Shown here in pieces: positions 32,124 through 44,443 of a stretch of 64,000 nucleotides of DNA. This DNA is from Magicicada septendecula. Taxonomy: Eukaryota > Arthropoda > Insecta > Hemiptera > Cicadidae. The translations under genes and the position numbers were made by a program. The stretch covers positions 47,606,344-47,670,343 of the forward strand of contig CM068370.1 of NCBI GenBank assembly GCA_034769895.1, read 5' to 3'. Within the stretch, counting starts at the first letter, position 1. Every line of letters begins with the position of its first letter. The notes below the pieces were generated by a model, which was given only the letters and a program-made list of their open reading frames with translations, ran no database searches and was not told where the DNA came from.

Positions 32124-34673
32124 ACTTGAAATTGGTACAGATTTGAAATTTAATGGGGGGACATTAGAGGAAATCTCCGGAACTAGGGAACAGCGGCTGC
32201 CACTCTGTTCGAGGAGGAACAGCAAGACCGGTGGCAGAACCGTTTTAAGGGTGCATGATTATTAACAAGAACATTATGATGTTCACTAACTTTAAAACTT
32301 AACAGCGGAAGCAGAGACACGGAGAGGTAAAGAACCTGCTCCAAAATATACCGTCTCTGTGGAAGCGAAAGGGCGAGACAGTCCTCCATAATCTAAAATA
32401 GTGTGTGTGGCTGGGAGGTGACGCAAAGGAGTCACGAATTTAAAATTTTATGACATAAAAGTTTTTTTTTATTATTCAAAGTTTAATTCAAATAAAACTG
32501 CTTGTGCTCTGTTCAAGTAACTAGCTGCTTAGATATTTAAAGTAAGGTGTTCATGCTATAATTTTAAGTGTATTATTTTATTGTTGTCTATTAGATAAGA
32601 ATATGTAATTTTATTATGTATGTGTTTAAGCCAATAAGTAAATCGTCTGGCAGGTTAACATAAGCATCAGAATCAGAGAAAGGGGAAACAATGAGGTGAG
32701 AAGGGAGAATGAATAAAAATAAATATGTATGTTCCATGTAATTTGTTCAATTTTAAGATGTGTTTTTATTATGTTAGGATATCAGCTGATCAGCAAGAAC
32801 GTCACTGGTATATTGATTTGTAAATGTTACAAGTAATTAATGTTTAATGTACTACAGATATTTTGAAGTAAAGATAAAAAGAATATGAGAAATAAAATAA
32901 CAATTTATGCAAGATAACAAAAGATAGTTTCTGGGTGATAAATATTTAGTGGGACATGTAGATCTGTCCCAATTGAATTCCAAGTGAAGTTGAAATAATG
33001 AATATGATGTAATGTTGTTTTTGAGTTAATGTATGTTATAGAATTTGGTGAAATATTGATGTTGACACGGTAGTTGTGGAGAATTTATGTAGAGTTTTGA
33101 ATGATATATATTTATGTTTATAATTAATGAGGTTATTTTGTGTATTTGTAATAAGGTAATGAGATTGAGATTTTTGGGGATGGCAATTTTGTATTAGGGG
33201 GTAGTGTCATGTAGGAGTCCGCAACAAGGGTTGGGACGGGATAGGAATAGATTTTAGTGGGGAAGGGGCCGCCTTAGGTAGAATCCGGGCCGCCAAATAA
33301 GGGAATTGAGTTTTTTGGGGGCGGGGAAACACGTATCCTATACAAAGGGTTAGAGAGTATTTTATATGTAGAGAAGGTGGCGTTTTGTGTTAAATGATAA
33401 GTTGGGGTTTAGAGTGTCCTGATTAGTAGAGATTTTGGTAGAGATGGGTGTCATAGGAGTTGTAGTTGATGAATATTAGAGTCAGAGGGAGAAAGTTTAT
33501 ATATGTATAGAAATCTAATACAGAAAAACGAGAATAAATAATTTACATCACCCACAGTAGATTAAAGTAAGATTGTTGAAAAGAAAGAGAGATTCATGAT
33601 AAAGAATATAAAATTGTTTATTTTTTTTCAACCAGTGACAGAATTTTGATGAAATGTGAAAATAATGTAAAGTCAAGAATTGTTTAATTTAAATAATTTA
33701 AATGCCAATTTGATTATTATTTGTAATAATATTTTGTTTTATTATGTTTTGTATTTCAAGTTAGGATATTACAGATGTTCAATGTGTTTTCAGAACTTAT
33801 ATATAACATATGTAGGTCAAGGGTTTTGGACTTGACCTAGTTTCGATCAGCTGATGAGGTCATACACCTACTAAGCTTGTATAGTAGGAATCCAATTTTA
33901 ATCTGTTTGTTTGATTAGTTCAAACCAATATTTGAATAATTTTAATAAATATGTTATTTAATAAATAAATTTAATAAAATTTTGTAATGAACAAATTTAA
34001 ATTTTTTTTTGAATTTTAAAATTTTTGAAAATTTAATTTTTTATGGGAAAAAAAAACTTGATTTTTCGCCTGCCAGCGAATGGATATTGTAGATGATGAT
34101 TTTTTTTATTATGTGTGCATTAACCATGTTTCTTTTATTGTATTGCAGTATATTGGTAGATTATAAGTGATTCTCCTGTTAGAATAAGGATGTGTTTATA
34201 TTATTAGAAATGTCTAGGTTAAGTCGTTTGAAACAAAAATTAGAAAAAAGAGGAAGAGAATTTTTTGATAAAAGATTATTTTTTTGAATTTTGAATTTTT
34301 TTTAAATTTTTAGTAAATTTTAAAAGAAATTTTTATTTTTTTTATGTGTTATGGTAACATGTAATGTTAGTATGTGTGAGCCCAGTATTTGCTAAAGGCA
34401 GCCCAGCTTGCAAAAAGGGGATCCATATCGGCGGAGGAGCTGGAGTAATTTTAGCCAGGGGTTGAGGATTTTTGGGGGTAGCATGTTAAAAGGCGAGGTG
34501 CGCCGGGGTACGAGTCTGCTCGATTTCTCGGTGTTGGGATCTCTTACGGAGAAGTCCAGTGATCTCGTTCAGATGAGTCCATGGTCGTTGAGCCAGGGGG
34601 GTCGTGCACCCATGAGAGTAAGAACTAGGGGGTTGTTGGCACCAGTTCCTCACCGGTCCTCTTCGGGGTTATC

Positions 34674-34722
34674 GATGAGATTTCTTCTGTTATGAACAGC
34701 AGAATTCTCATCGAGGGGGTAT
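34674..34722 (+). other. Hairpin plus polypurine tract of element C
   Basis: GATGAGA...TCTCATC arms, apical CTGT/ACAG, then GAGGGGGTAT and the 3' LTR. Confidence 0.7.
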
Positions 34723-35910
34723 TGTAGCGGGTCAGTTTTGGGTGTTTTTATTTTTACCGTTTGGGGCATTATTATATATTTTTATTTATTTAGTTTTCGG
34801 GCGGACTGGTATAATAAATTGGAAAAAACTGTAATTGTATTGTGCAACGTATAATAGTCAGTGTAACAGAACAGTGAAACAACGCAATAAGACGCAGTTG
34901 TTGTTGAGGAATGCGGCAAGAGCATTTGCACCTCCACAAAATTCTTAGAACTTTGTACCTGTGTGTGGCAGCGCACATATGCAACTGCTCAATCACGCTC
35001 CAAGTGACGCTCTGACAAAAAAACTCAAGATGGCCAGAGTGCAAAAAATATTCGTCGTCTTCGTCAAGACATCCCGGAAGTCGCATTAAACTCCGCCTAC
35101 TGTTGGTGACATCAGTAGAGCAGACGCCAATATTGTACTCTGGTACCACGCATATACCCGTTATAATCCATGCATAAAATGGTTATGCCACCGCAATTAA
35201 GCACCAACGGCGACTAAAACCTGATGGCCGTGACTGCTCATTTCCCGCGACTCGAGGAAACACATTGCCCAGTTCGTCTCTGACGGTGTCGGCGCCGACA
35301 CGCGAGCTCAATACGCTCGTGTAATCTCGTTATTTTTCAATAATGAAAGTAAAGCAGTTCTTTTAAAAGCAGTGGTAGGATGGGAGGAGTGTAGAACACT
35401 AATATGTAAATTTGGAATTCCTTTTCGTCATTTTCATAGACATCTTCAATCTACCGCGGGCTGGCCACGAGGTCACCGAAGTAAGCGTTATCGGTAGTGT
35501 TATAAAAATTATGTAGTCAATCTGGTAATTGGGGTTTGAAAACGGAATGTGAGTAGAGAGTGTGCAAAGCTGGGCTGTGTTTTTTGTTTATGTGTGAATA
35601 ATTATGAAGTTGTAAAATTGTCCATTACAAGGTAAGCTATAGTCGATAAGGTATAATAATTGCGTAACATGTCGCACAAAGATTTGTAATGTCAATAATT
35701 CAGATGAATTAAAGAAAAATCTAATTTCTCTTCCACAAAATTGCGATTTAAAATTCTTTCAAAACCCTAGTTCGTTTTATGTGCTGTCATAGTTCGTCAA
35801 ACGGAATGGGTGTACCTCCACTACGAGATCCGGCCAGATTATAGACTAAAGGTAAGTGGGAGATTGAAATGAAATAAAATATAAATATTAATTAAATTGT
35901 AAAAGTTACA
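34723..35910 (+). repeat. Element C 3' LTR
   Basis: TGTAGCGGGTCAG...AGTTACA, followed by the TSD TATT. Confidence 0.9.
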
Positions 35911-37967
35911 TATTATATAATTTTGGTTTGGGGTACGTAGAAAAGAAATTGGAAAAGAAAAATTAAAAAATGGTAGATAAGTTAAATAAATTAATAAGAA
36001 AGAACGAAGTAAAAAAGGAACACCTCTCTAAGAATAACTATGAAAAAAGAGTAATAAACCTTACAGAGGTAAATTTCAATACGGAAGAAAAAGAAATGTT
36101 AGCGAAAGGCTTAAAATACGCACCGCCACCAGAATTAAATCAAGAAAAAACGATTATTGAATGCGAAAGCATAATACAAAAACTAGGAAATGAAAATGAT
36201 AAAAAAAGAATAAGGTGGGAAGTAGGGAATGTAGTAGATAAAATATTTAAGAAAAGTTTGTATAATTCAAAGAATGAACAAAAAATCAAAGCAACTGTAA
36301 CTAAACTAAAGAATAAAATAAAGAAGAATGATATTATAGTTACGAAGGCGGATAAAGGAAATACAATGGTACTAATGAGAAAGGAAGAATACATAAAGAA
36401 AACGGAAGAATTTATAAGGGAAGGACCATACGAGGAAATAAAGTATGATTATACAAGTACGTACCTGTCAAGGATAAAACAAATGATGAAACAGATAAGA
36501 TTTATAGAAGAAAATAAGAAAAAGTATTTATTGGAAAGTAATCCAACAGCACCAACTTTTAAAAGTCAGGTTAAGATACATTAAGAAGGAAAACCAATTA
36601 GACCGATTGTTTCTTTTATTAATGCACCTATTTATAAATTATCAAAGGAAGTTAGCAGAGTACTGAAAGAGAAATATGAATTTGGGACAAAATACAACAT
36701 AGAGAATAATATAAAATTGATAGAAAAATTAGAAAATATTAGCATTAATGTAAATACAAAATTGATATCACTGGATGTTAAGGACATGTTTACTAATATC
36801 ACAGTAAATAAAGTTATTAAGTTAATAAACGATAATAACATGGGAGAATACAGGTATAAAAAGCAGTTGATGAAAGTAATTAAAGAATGTGTAAATCAGA
36901 ACTATTTTAGGTTTAATAACAAGTTTTATATACAGAAAAAAGGTTTACCTATGGGGTCTTCATTATCCCCTATTCTTGCTGAAATATACATGAATGATTT
37001 TGAAAAGCAATTAATAACTTCCACTAAGTATAAAGACAATATAAAATTATGGTCTAGATACGTTGATGATGTATTAGTAATTTGGGAAGGAAGCATAGAA
37101 AAAGTGCATGAGTTTATAAAGGAGGTAAATAATAAGGATAAAAACTTACAATTTAAGGAAGAGATAGGAGGTAAGCAAATAAATTACTTAGATTTAAACA
37201 TAGAAATTAAAGATAATGAGAAACTACAGTTTGGGATATTTAGGAAAGAGTCGTATTCTGATATAATTATACCAAGAGAGTCTTACCACCCATACAGATA
37301 TAAAATGGCGGCAATCAATTCCTTTTGTTACAGAGCTCAGAAGTGTTTAAAAGAGACCGAATCAAAAGATAGGGAGTTAAAAACGATAAAGGGAATTGTA
37401 AGGAATAATAATTATAGCACCAACATAGTGGATAAAGTTATGAAAAGGGTCAACATACAAAAAGCTAAAATAGAACCAGAACAAAAGAATTATGCAGGGT
37501 CATTGACATACATAGGTTCACATACTAGAAAAATTATAAAATGTTTTAATAAATATGGAGTAGATATAGCTATTAAAAAATGTGAAACGGTATTTGATAA
37601 GATAAGGAATAAGAATATAGAAAAAATTCCAGTATTACAGAAAAGCAGAATTTATAAATTAAAATGTAAAGACTGCAACAAAGTGTACCTAGGGGAGACA
37701 GGACGAAAATTCGTATGCAGGTTGTCTGACCACAAACGTGGAGAAGGTAATAGAACAACCAATTCGTTATATGCAAGACATTTCATAGAAGACAACCACA
37801 AGTTTGTTAATCCTTTGGAAGAATACGAAATTGTAAAAGTAGTAAATAACACAGTTGAAAGGAAGCTTAGAGAGGAGTTAGAAATATTGAAAGAAAGAGA
37901 AAAAGGGTTAGACAATTTAATTAAATTAAAATTAAATTTGATAATGAAGAAATATTTTATAACATGA
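35911..37967 (+). pseudogene. PLE-1 ORF: reverse transcriptase and GIY-YIG endonuclease
   Basis: After element C the ORF runs through the PLE-specific RT motif IIVTKADKGNTMVLM, a TAA at 36582-36584, then KPIRPIVSF, LISLDVKDMFTNI (first catalytic Asp), GLPMGSSLSPILAEIYMNDF, WSRYVDDVLVIW (YVDD at residues 115-118 of the last segment) and INYLDLNI. The C-terminal GIY-YIG nuclease (RIYKLKCKDCNKVYLGETGR, then LYARHFIEDNHKF) starts about residue 311 and the frame ends at 37967. PLEs use this nuclease and RT for target-primed insertion. Two nonsense codons plus the LTR insertion disable this copy; the catalytic residues are otherwise intact. Confidence 0.9.
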
Positions 37968-38049
37968 TTAAGAAGTAAATGAGAGAGGGCAGATAGATAA
38001 GATTAAGAATTATATTTCATAGTACTAATTGGTTGTTTTAAAATAAGGG

Positions 38050-38099
38050 TGTGTGACTGACCCACGTGTGTGGAGAGGAAGAGGGTAGTTTAAAAGGAT

Positions 38100-38179
<80 letters not shown>

Positions 38180-38417
38180 AAACACAAGGAATTTACTAGA
38201 AAAATATGTAACTGTACAGATGGTGAGACAGAGTTTAGGAGGTGGGGAAGGGTCATTAATTTTTAGTTTGTTGTGGGTGAGCAGGGTGGGGGAGAGGGTG
38301 AAGGGTTGGGTTTTACATATTTCCTGTCTATTCCTGATCTGACGATGAGCTGTGAAGCTTGAAAGCGCTAATCGGAATAATTTTTATATAGTGGTGTGCA
38401 ATATTGATCATTCTGAT
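38050..38417 (+). repeat. PLE-1 3' terminal repeat
   Basis: Direct copy of 27630-27998, including GACCCACGTGTGTGGAGAGG, the (CA)n run (38101-38177) and the hammerhead-like motif at 38331-38377 (core CTGACGA at 38339-38345, GAAA at 38361-38364). Confidence 0.85.
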
Positions 38418-38429
38418 TATTATAGAAAG

Positions 38430-39597
38430 GTCAGTGTCACATTACTCGAATCCACTGGTAGTGGTAATAAAGAAGGATGGTAGGGTTAGATTGTGTTTAG
38501 ATGCCAGAAGGATTAAACAAATAATAATACCCGACCGTGAATCACCAGAATCTATAAATGAGATTTTTCAAAAGTTTAGCGGGGTGAGATACATGACATC
38601 TTTAGATTTGACAGCAGGGTATTGGCAGGTGCCATTAGCAGAAGAAAGTAGAAAGTATACAGCGTTTTTGTTTAATGGAAAAAATTACCAGTTTAAGCGT
38701 TTACCATTTGGGTTAAATACAAGTGTAGCAAGTTTTATTAAATGTTTGGATCAAATATTGAAACCGAAGGACTTAGACTTTTTAACAGTATATGTGGATG
38801 ATATTTTAATTGCTTCCAGAACTTTTCAGGAACACTTGGAGCATTTGGAATATGTATTGACCAAATTAAAAGAAGGAGGACTCACCGTAAATTGGGAAAA
38901 TCCAAATTTCTACAAACTGAAATCAATTTTTTATGCTTCACTATCACACCTGAGGGAATCTCCGCAGATCCAGATAAGGTTGACTCCATTATGCGCTTCC
39001 CTGAGCCAAGAAACATCAAACAACTACAGAGCTTTTAGGACTCATAATTTCTACCGTAAGTTCGAAAAGAATTATGCACACACGACATCGAAACTAAGTG
39101 CAGTACTCCAGAAAAACAAGCAGTGGAAATGGGGAGAATTGGAACGCGGCGCATTTAATGAAATTAAGAGAAAGTTTAGCCATATGATTATGATGAATCA
39201 TCCTGATTTTAATAAAACCTTCTATTTACAGACAGATGCAAGCAACGTAGCTTTAGGGGCGGAGCTCTATCAGGAGGACTGCGATAAGGAACATCTTACG
39301 ATCGCCTTCACCAGCAGGTCGCTTCTGTCTGCTGAAAAGAATTACACCACGACAGAGAAGGAACTTTTAAGCATTGTGTTCGCTGTGGGAAAGTTCCGGA
39401 CGTACATCCTTGGGAATAAAACTGTCATACGCACGGACCACAAGGCATTATCCTTTTTAAACACATGCTAGCTTGCTCACAGCCGTCTAACCAGGTGCGT
39501 ACTTGTATTACAAGAATATAATTTTGCGTGGGAATACATAAAGGGAACAGAGAACAAAATACCTGACACTCTTTCCAAGGTAGACATGTTAAATAAC
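38430..39597 (+). pseudogene. G1 reverse transcriptase and RNase H
   Basis: Continues the RT after PLE-1: HYSNPLVVVIKKDGRVRLCLD, MTSLDLTAGYWQVPL (first catalytic Asp), FKRLPFGLNTSVASF and LTVYVDDILIA (Y130-V-D-D133 of this frame). Between about 38930 and 39040 the reading frame slips and returns: two compensating frameshifts garble about 35 residues. RNase H follows: FYLQTDASNVALGAELYQ, TEKELLSIVFAVGKFRTYI and VIRTDHKALSFL, then a TAG at 39469-39471. The tether KGTENKIPDTLSKVDM lies beyond the stop. Confidence 0.9.
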
Positions 39598-40870
39598 AAA
39601 ACGGGGAGAGATTTAAAGGAAATTGAAATTTTTGAAATAACCAGGGAAGATAGGATTTTTGGGGAAGAGTTAAAAAACATCAAAACCATGCAAAGAGCAG
39701 ACGGTAAATCAGGTAGAATCATAAATAATTTAGAGACGGAATTAGCTGGGTCAGAGTATAATCAACATTTTCAGATATATCAAGGGTTGTTATTTAAGAA
39801 AGTAGATGGGGGTGAGCGTGATTGGAGGTTAGTTGTGCCAGATGGGTTAGTAGATAAAATTATATGGGATTGTCATTTAAGATATGGTCATTTTGGGGCG
39901 AAAAAGTGTGTTAACGTTTTGAAAGAGTCTTGTGTTTTTAAGAATATGGAAAGGTGGGTTAGGAAGTTGTTAAGGGGTTGTGATTTGTGTCAGAAGTCTA
40001 AGGTAGTGAATTATAGGGTTGAAGGGGAGTTGAATTTTATAAAAGTAGCAAGGTCATTTGATTTAGTTGTGGTAGATTTGTATGGACCGTTGCCGAAGGG
40101 TAGAGGAGGTGTTATGTATATTTTTGTGATGTTTTTCAAAATATGTAAAATTGTATAGTGTGAAGGGAGCTACCCGTCATGTGCTAAGTGAGAAGGTGAC
40201 GAAGGATTATATGATAAATGTGGGTAAGCCAAAGGTGATTTTATCGGACCATGGGCTACAGTTCATCAGTGGAAGATGGCGCCAGACCCTCGGATGGGAG
40301 GGGATCATCCTGAAGCACACGGCAGTCTGCCATCCTCAGTCCAACCAGGCGGAGCGTGTCATGAGAGAGATAGGCAGGATTTTTAGAGCCTATTGTCATG
40401 CCAAACACAGCGAGTGGCCGTTATACGTAAAAAGGGTTGAAAATTGGCTGAACAGTACCACCCACGAGTCGACAGGATATATACCTCATGAGTTGATTAA
40501 GGAAACACGCCCCCCGAGGATTTTGGAACAGCTGTTTGACTACCCACCTGAGAGTGAGCAAACGGATGTGAGCATTAAAATCAGGTTGGCTAATGAAAAT
40601 CTACTAAGGAAAGGTGAATGACGTAAACGTAGACATGATGCAAAAGGTAAGTGGATGAAGTATGAAATAGGACAGTTGGTATTGGTGAAGAGACACGACT
40701 TATCAAGTGCTCAGGACAAGGAAATTAAGAAAATTTTCTTACTTTACGAAGGACCTTACGAGGTAATAGAAGTGAAGATGAATAATGCGTATGTATTACA
40801 GAACAGAGAGGCAAGGGAGATAGTAGGGACACACAATGCAACAAATTTGAAATTGTATTGGTCATCGTAG
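39598..40870 (+). pseudogene. G1 integrase
   Basis: The HHCC zinc-binding domain is visible (CHLRYGHFGAKKC, later RGCDLCQKSK). The catalytic core has FDLVVVDLYGPLPKG (Asp), a frameshift near 40135, VILSDHGLQFISG (Asp) and SNQAERVMREIGRIF (Glu), spaced as in D,D-35-E integrases. A TGA at about 40619-40621 interrupts before the C-terminal domain (YEIGQLVLVKRHDL, LLYEGPYEVIEVK, HNATNLKLYWSS). No chromodomain is evident. Confidence 0.9.
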
Positions 40871-41575
40871 GAAATTTAGCAGTGACTATCATTAATAGTG
40901 TGTATGAATGAAATTTAATTTGGTTTTATACGTTTACAGCAGGGACTCTACCCCATTTTCGGGCGATCACAGACTCACCAACTCTGATCGTGGATTTTGG
41001 CAATCTGGAGGCGGACCATGGTTGGCGGTAGCCTCAAGTAGGGGGTGAAAGCAACGATGGTCTTACTCCACAAATCGGTGACAGTAGAAATTCTTTGCTT
41101 ACAAGAACGGGGAGGGGGACCCCTAGTTTCGTGAAAGGTAATGTAGTCACAAAAAAAAAAACTTAGTTATTTGCAGTATTTTCCTACGAACAACAGTAGT
41201 TTTATTTTTATGAATTGTGAAATAAAACGCACAAAATTTATGTAACCTAAATAATTAACTCATTAAGGAGTTATTTTCTTCAGAAAACCGAAAGTAATTA
41301 ATATAATGTAGACTTGTAAGATGATCCATTGTTGTACTTATTATCTTGTCATAAAGAAGGTATTGTTAAGAAGTGAAAGCTGGAACTTGCAAAAAAGTGT
41401 CTGTATTAAAATTTCAGCACATTCTTTTATTTTTACGGCAGTATTAGATGTGTTTTTAATTCTGATATTAGCATATTTGGATTAAAGAAGAAATAATGTG
41501 GATTAAAGAAGAAATAAAGTGCTTGTACGCCAAGAAATCCAACTTAAATTTTAGATTGTATAAGACACAATTAAA
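40871..41575 (+). other. G1 3' noncoding region and junction to PLE-3
   Basis: Holds the covarying stem-loop (40964-40990) and the loose inverted repeat around 41013-41067. GGGGAGGGGGACCCC at 41116-41130 is a candidate polypurine tract, but no LTR start follows. From about 41157 the sequence is unassigned, probably the 5' region of PLE-3. Confidence 0.55.
40964..40990 (+). other. Covarying stem-loop, copy G1
   Basis: CGATCA-C-AG / CT-C-TGATCG with a 9-nt loop, preceded by ATTTTCGGG and followed by TGGATTTTGGC. Same size, position and internal C:C mismatch as the structures in C and F. Confidence 0.7.
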
Positions 41576-42654
41576 TTGCTCAGTAGCATCCATCCAGCTA
41601 TTATAGATAATGTGATGCAAACTATTGATAACCACGTCAAACGTAAGTTACAACATACACATGATAAACAAAACAGGATATTTGTTGTCCTTCAAAGTAA
41701 ACAATACCCCAATGATAACATCAAATGCCAACATAAATTTTACGACCGTGTTTCAAACTTAACAGCAATAGATTTCAATAACGACGAGATAAACATTTTA
41801 AATAAGGGATTAAGTTATAACATTCCTCAATACAATAAGAACCAGATAACACGAGAAATAATTAATGCCGAGACCGCCATAAAAATGATACCCAACCAGA
41901 AAATACAGAATGAAGCACGTGTAATAGTAAATAGGAAATTAAATATAAAGTTGAAAGACCAATACAACAATTATAGACACGACAAGATTAATTATAAACA
42001 TCATACAGAATAAAACTAATAAAATAAATACAACATAAATTGACAGATAATAAAGCCATCGTTACTAAGGCTGACAAGGGTAATACTATGGTTATTTTAT
42101 ATAAGGATGAATACATCAATAAGGTCTTGAGTTTCATTGAAAATAATACGATAAAGGAGATAATGACGGACCCCACGTCTGGCTTTGTGAAAAACTTGAA
42201 CAACACTATTAGTAAATGTATTGAACTATTTGATGCGATGACCCGACGATTGTTAAAGCCGATAAATGCACGTGCACCTCAATTCAATGGCCTACCAAAA
42301 ATACATAAAAAAGATGTACCGATTAGACCGCTTGTAAATTTCACCACCACGCCAGCATTTAAAATTGCAAAAAAATTGGCCGCTATAATAAAAAACAATA
42401 TAAAATTAGCTAATGATCACACTATACAACATAACATTGATTTTATTAACAAATTGAAAGATATTGAATTGAAACCCAATTATAAAATTGCGTCTTTTGA
42501 TATTACTAACCTTTACACAAACATACCTGTACAGGAGACAATTAATATTTTAAAGAAGCAGCTCGTTGACGCAAATACATTAAGTCCTCAACAAATTAAA
42601 GAATGTGTAGAGTTATTGCAAGTGATTTTGAAACAGAACTATTTTATGTTTAAC
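41576..42654 (+). pseudogene. PLE-3: Penelope-like RT, N-terminal half
   Basis: A second PLE lineage. The first frame (41576-42013) carries the PLE N-terminal region (HKFYDRVSNLTAIDFNNDEI, LSYNIPQYN). A frameshift near 42010 leads into AIVTKADKGNTMVILYKDEY, then APQFNGLPKIHKKDVPIRPL and YKIASFDITNLYTNIPVQET (catalytic Asp). It stops at LKQNYFMFN, just before the GxxMGSxLSP and YxDD motifs, where an unrelated repeat begins (42657). No GIY-YIG domain remains. Confidence 0.85.
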
Positions 42655-43825
42655 TAGCAAAATACCCGTGCTTCGCTACGGAGTTTCACGTTGTACGTAA
42701 TTGTACAATTATTGCTCGCTTAATAGTATAGGATTAGATAGAGTGTACAAATTCTCAACTCTTAGTTTGTTTATTTACATTCATAGCAACAGCTATTTAT
42801 TATTTATTTCGAGAAAATCGTTAGAGCCGTTTCCGAGAAAAAAAAGGACATACATTTATTAATTAACTGAACTTCAAAATTTTCTCGACTATAAGAACCT
42901 GCAAACAACGAAGTTTTTCAATTTAAAACAATGATTAAAAACTCAGAACTAAATGTATTCGGGGTTTCCAATAAACTGAGATGTCAACCATTTCGTTTAC
43001 AAAGTATGCAATTCCCGCGATAAATTTCATTATTTGGTTTTTTGCCCCTTAGGAGTGAAAGTTTTTACAACCGTTTCTTAGTGAGCACCTAAGACCTATG
43101 ATGAAGCTAAGTTCAAAATTTCATTGATATCCATTCAGTGGTTTCAGAGATATCGTGATCAGTGAGTCAGTCAGTGGTATTTGGCTTATATAGATATCTA
43201 TATCTAGCCGATTTACCCAGCGTTGCTCGGGTTCATAATTTATTCATAGGCTCATAGGCACCTATTCTTGTTCTAACGTTATATTACTTGTATATTGTAT
43301 AATCTTCCTTATATTGTTACGTTCGCATTCTCACTGGAGGAATACTCTGTAGCGCACCTGTTTAAGAACATGTCATAAACTGTATTCTTATATCTGGAGA
43401 AGAATTCTGTTGCGCATGATGCTCCTGCTCGATTTCTAACTCTGGGAGAGGGCGAACAGCTAAATTAGTTTTCAATAAAATGTCTACAGTACTTGCACGC
43501 GCTGCGTATTTACTGTCTTTTATAATTCATTGTGTTAATGTTGAAATAAGGCATTTGTTAAATTAGTGTCTCCTAAACTTATTCTAACAATACAATACCT
43601 CTATAGATTTCAGCTTATCAATTTTTAAATTCAAACTGAAGCAAGTGCATTTATACTGTCTGAACACTATGATCTGAATACATTTGCTATCAAAACTTTG
43701 TTTTTTATACTCGCTTATAACTTACTTCGATCATAGTGTATGCATCTTAAGAAACTTCTTAATAGTGTGTGAATTCAGAGTTGTTTCAGTTTGAATTATA
43801 ATTTGGGTGGTTGCCCCTATATTGA
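42655..43825. repeat. Unclassified interspersed repeat cutting PLE-3, then unassigned sequence
   Basis: Begins AAAATACCCGTGCTTCGCTA. Near 43200 it has TATATAGATATCTATATCTA followed by a second Cys/Arg-free GC-rich box, TTACCCAGCGTTGCTCGGG. Internal phrases such as CAGTGGTTTCAGAGATATCG resemble 3' parts of insect LINE/SINE repeats, but I cannot assign a class. From about 43250 to 43825 nothing is recognisable. Confidence 0.4.
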
Positions 43826-44443
43826 TTGTTGTTATTATTCCGGGCAAATTATAATCAGGGCAATCCACCATTTAACGGAACCTATCAAAATAATAATAAT
43901 TACCGGGGAAATGGACCAAACCAGCGTCCGAACAGTCACCCCAACGATAGTAATCACTACGGGAACAATTATAACCCGAATTACCAGAATAATAACAGAG
44001 GAAACGGAGATAACCGAAATCCAAGTAATCAACCCAAGGTACACTTTATGCGAGGGAGCACCCAAAACAACCAGGGGAGGTGCTACCCAAGACCGCAATC
44101 AAACGACCGAAGTAATAATAACGCACAGAGCGATAACCAGCACCCAAGGGAGGGGAATAATGAAAATGTACAACGGAATCATAACATTGAAGGATCCAGA
44201 TCCGGGTACGATAACCAAAGAAGGGACGCACCATCCGGAAGTAACCAACAAGAAAATGAAAATTATGACTGGATACCTTTCAGTGACAATCCTGCAGAGC
44301 ATTTCCGAATAGCATACAATAAACGTAACCCACCAGAACTCTGGATTCCCTCAAGAAATAATGGAGACCAATCCAACACACCTCAGGGAGAGAGACAAGA
44401 AATAGATGAAGAAGAAACCACGGCCGACAGGTGGAACGCATAA
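43826..44443 (+). CDS. Asn-rich gag-like ORF, probably a 5'-truncated fragment
   Basis: About 205 codons, very rich in Asn, Gly, Gln and Pro in the first half (FNGTYQNNNNYRGNGPNQRP). A less repetitive C-terminus follows (YDWIPFSDNPAEHFRIAYNK, RNPPELWIPSRNN) with an acidic end. The composition resembles disordered tails of insect retrotransposon Gag proteins. No zinc finger or catalytic motif, and the frame has no convincing start. An alternative overlapping frame (43791-44312) is also open, so coding status is uncertain. Confidence 0.4.
   Translation: MLLLFRANYNQGNPPFNGTYQNNNNYRGNGPNQRPNSHPNDSNHYGNNYNPNYQNNNRGNGDNRNPSNQPKVHFMRGSTQNNQGRCYPRPQSNDRSNNNAQSDNQHPREGNNENVQRNHNIEGSRSGYDNQRRDAPSGSNQQENENYDWIPFSDNPAEHFRIAYNKRNPPELWIPSRNNGDQSNTPQGERQEIDEEETTADRWNA

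Larger units (their letters stand above)
31049..34722 (+). other. Element C 3' noncoding region
   Basis: 3.67 kb without a credible long ORF, collinear with that of element F (58753-62430). Landmarks in order: a GGGGGTGGCCTGTGCTCTC block (31828), a CCTCC-ATC-GGAGG hairpin (about 31888), stem-loop CGGTTA/TAACCG (32044-32070), a 12-bp inverted repeat (32088-32123), a small stem-loop (32418-32435), the G-rich block (33163-33365), the GTGTTGGGATCT island (34529-34600) and the hairpin at the polypurine tract. Conservation of the blocks while the flanks drift suggests RNA function. Confidence 0.75.
28365..35910 (+). mobile_element. Element C: complete gag-only LTR element
   Basis: 7546 bp with two LTRs (28365-29545, 34723-35910), a 4-bp TSD TATT (28361-28364, 35911-35914), a primer-site region, one intact ORF (29732-31048), a 3.67-kb structured 3' noncoding region and a polypurine tract. 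There is no protease, RT or integrase. The LTRs are almost identical apart from one local rearrangement near the 5' LTR start, so insertion is recent. It must have been copied by enzymes supplied in trans. Confidence 0.9.

Noticed and set aside
34408..34695. ORFs at 34408-34695 and 62190-62435 as small genes
   Set aside because: They cover the conserved island and the hairpin before the polypurine tract. The two copies differ in length and end differently, so I treat the conservation as RNA-level unless splicing data show otherwise.
43791..44312. Ile/Thr-rich ORF of 173 codons overlapping the Asn-rich ORF
   Set aside because: A frame shadow: Asn-rich AAT/AAC runs read in a shifted frame give Ile and Thr.
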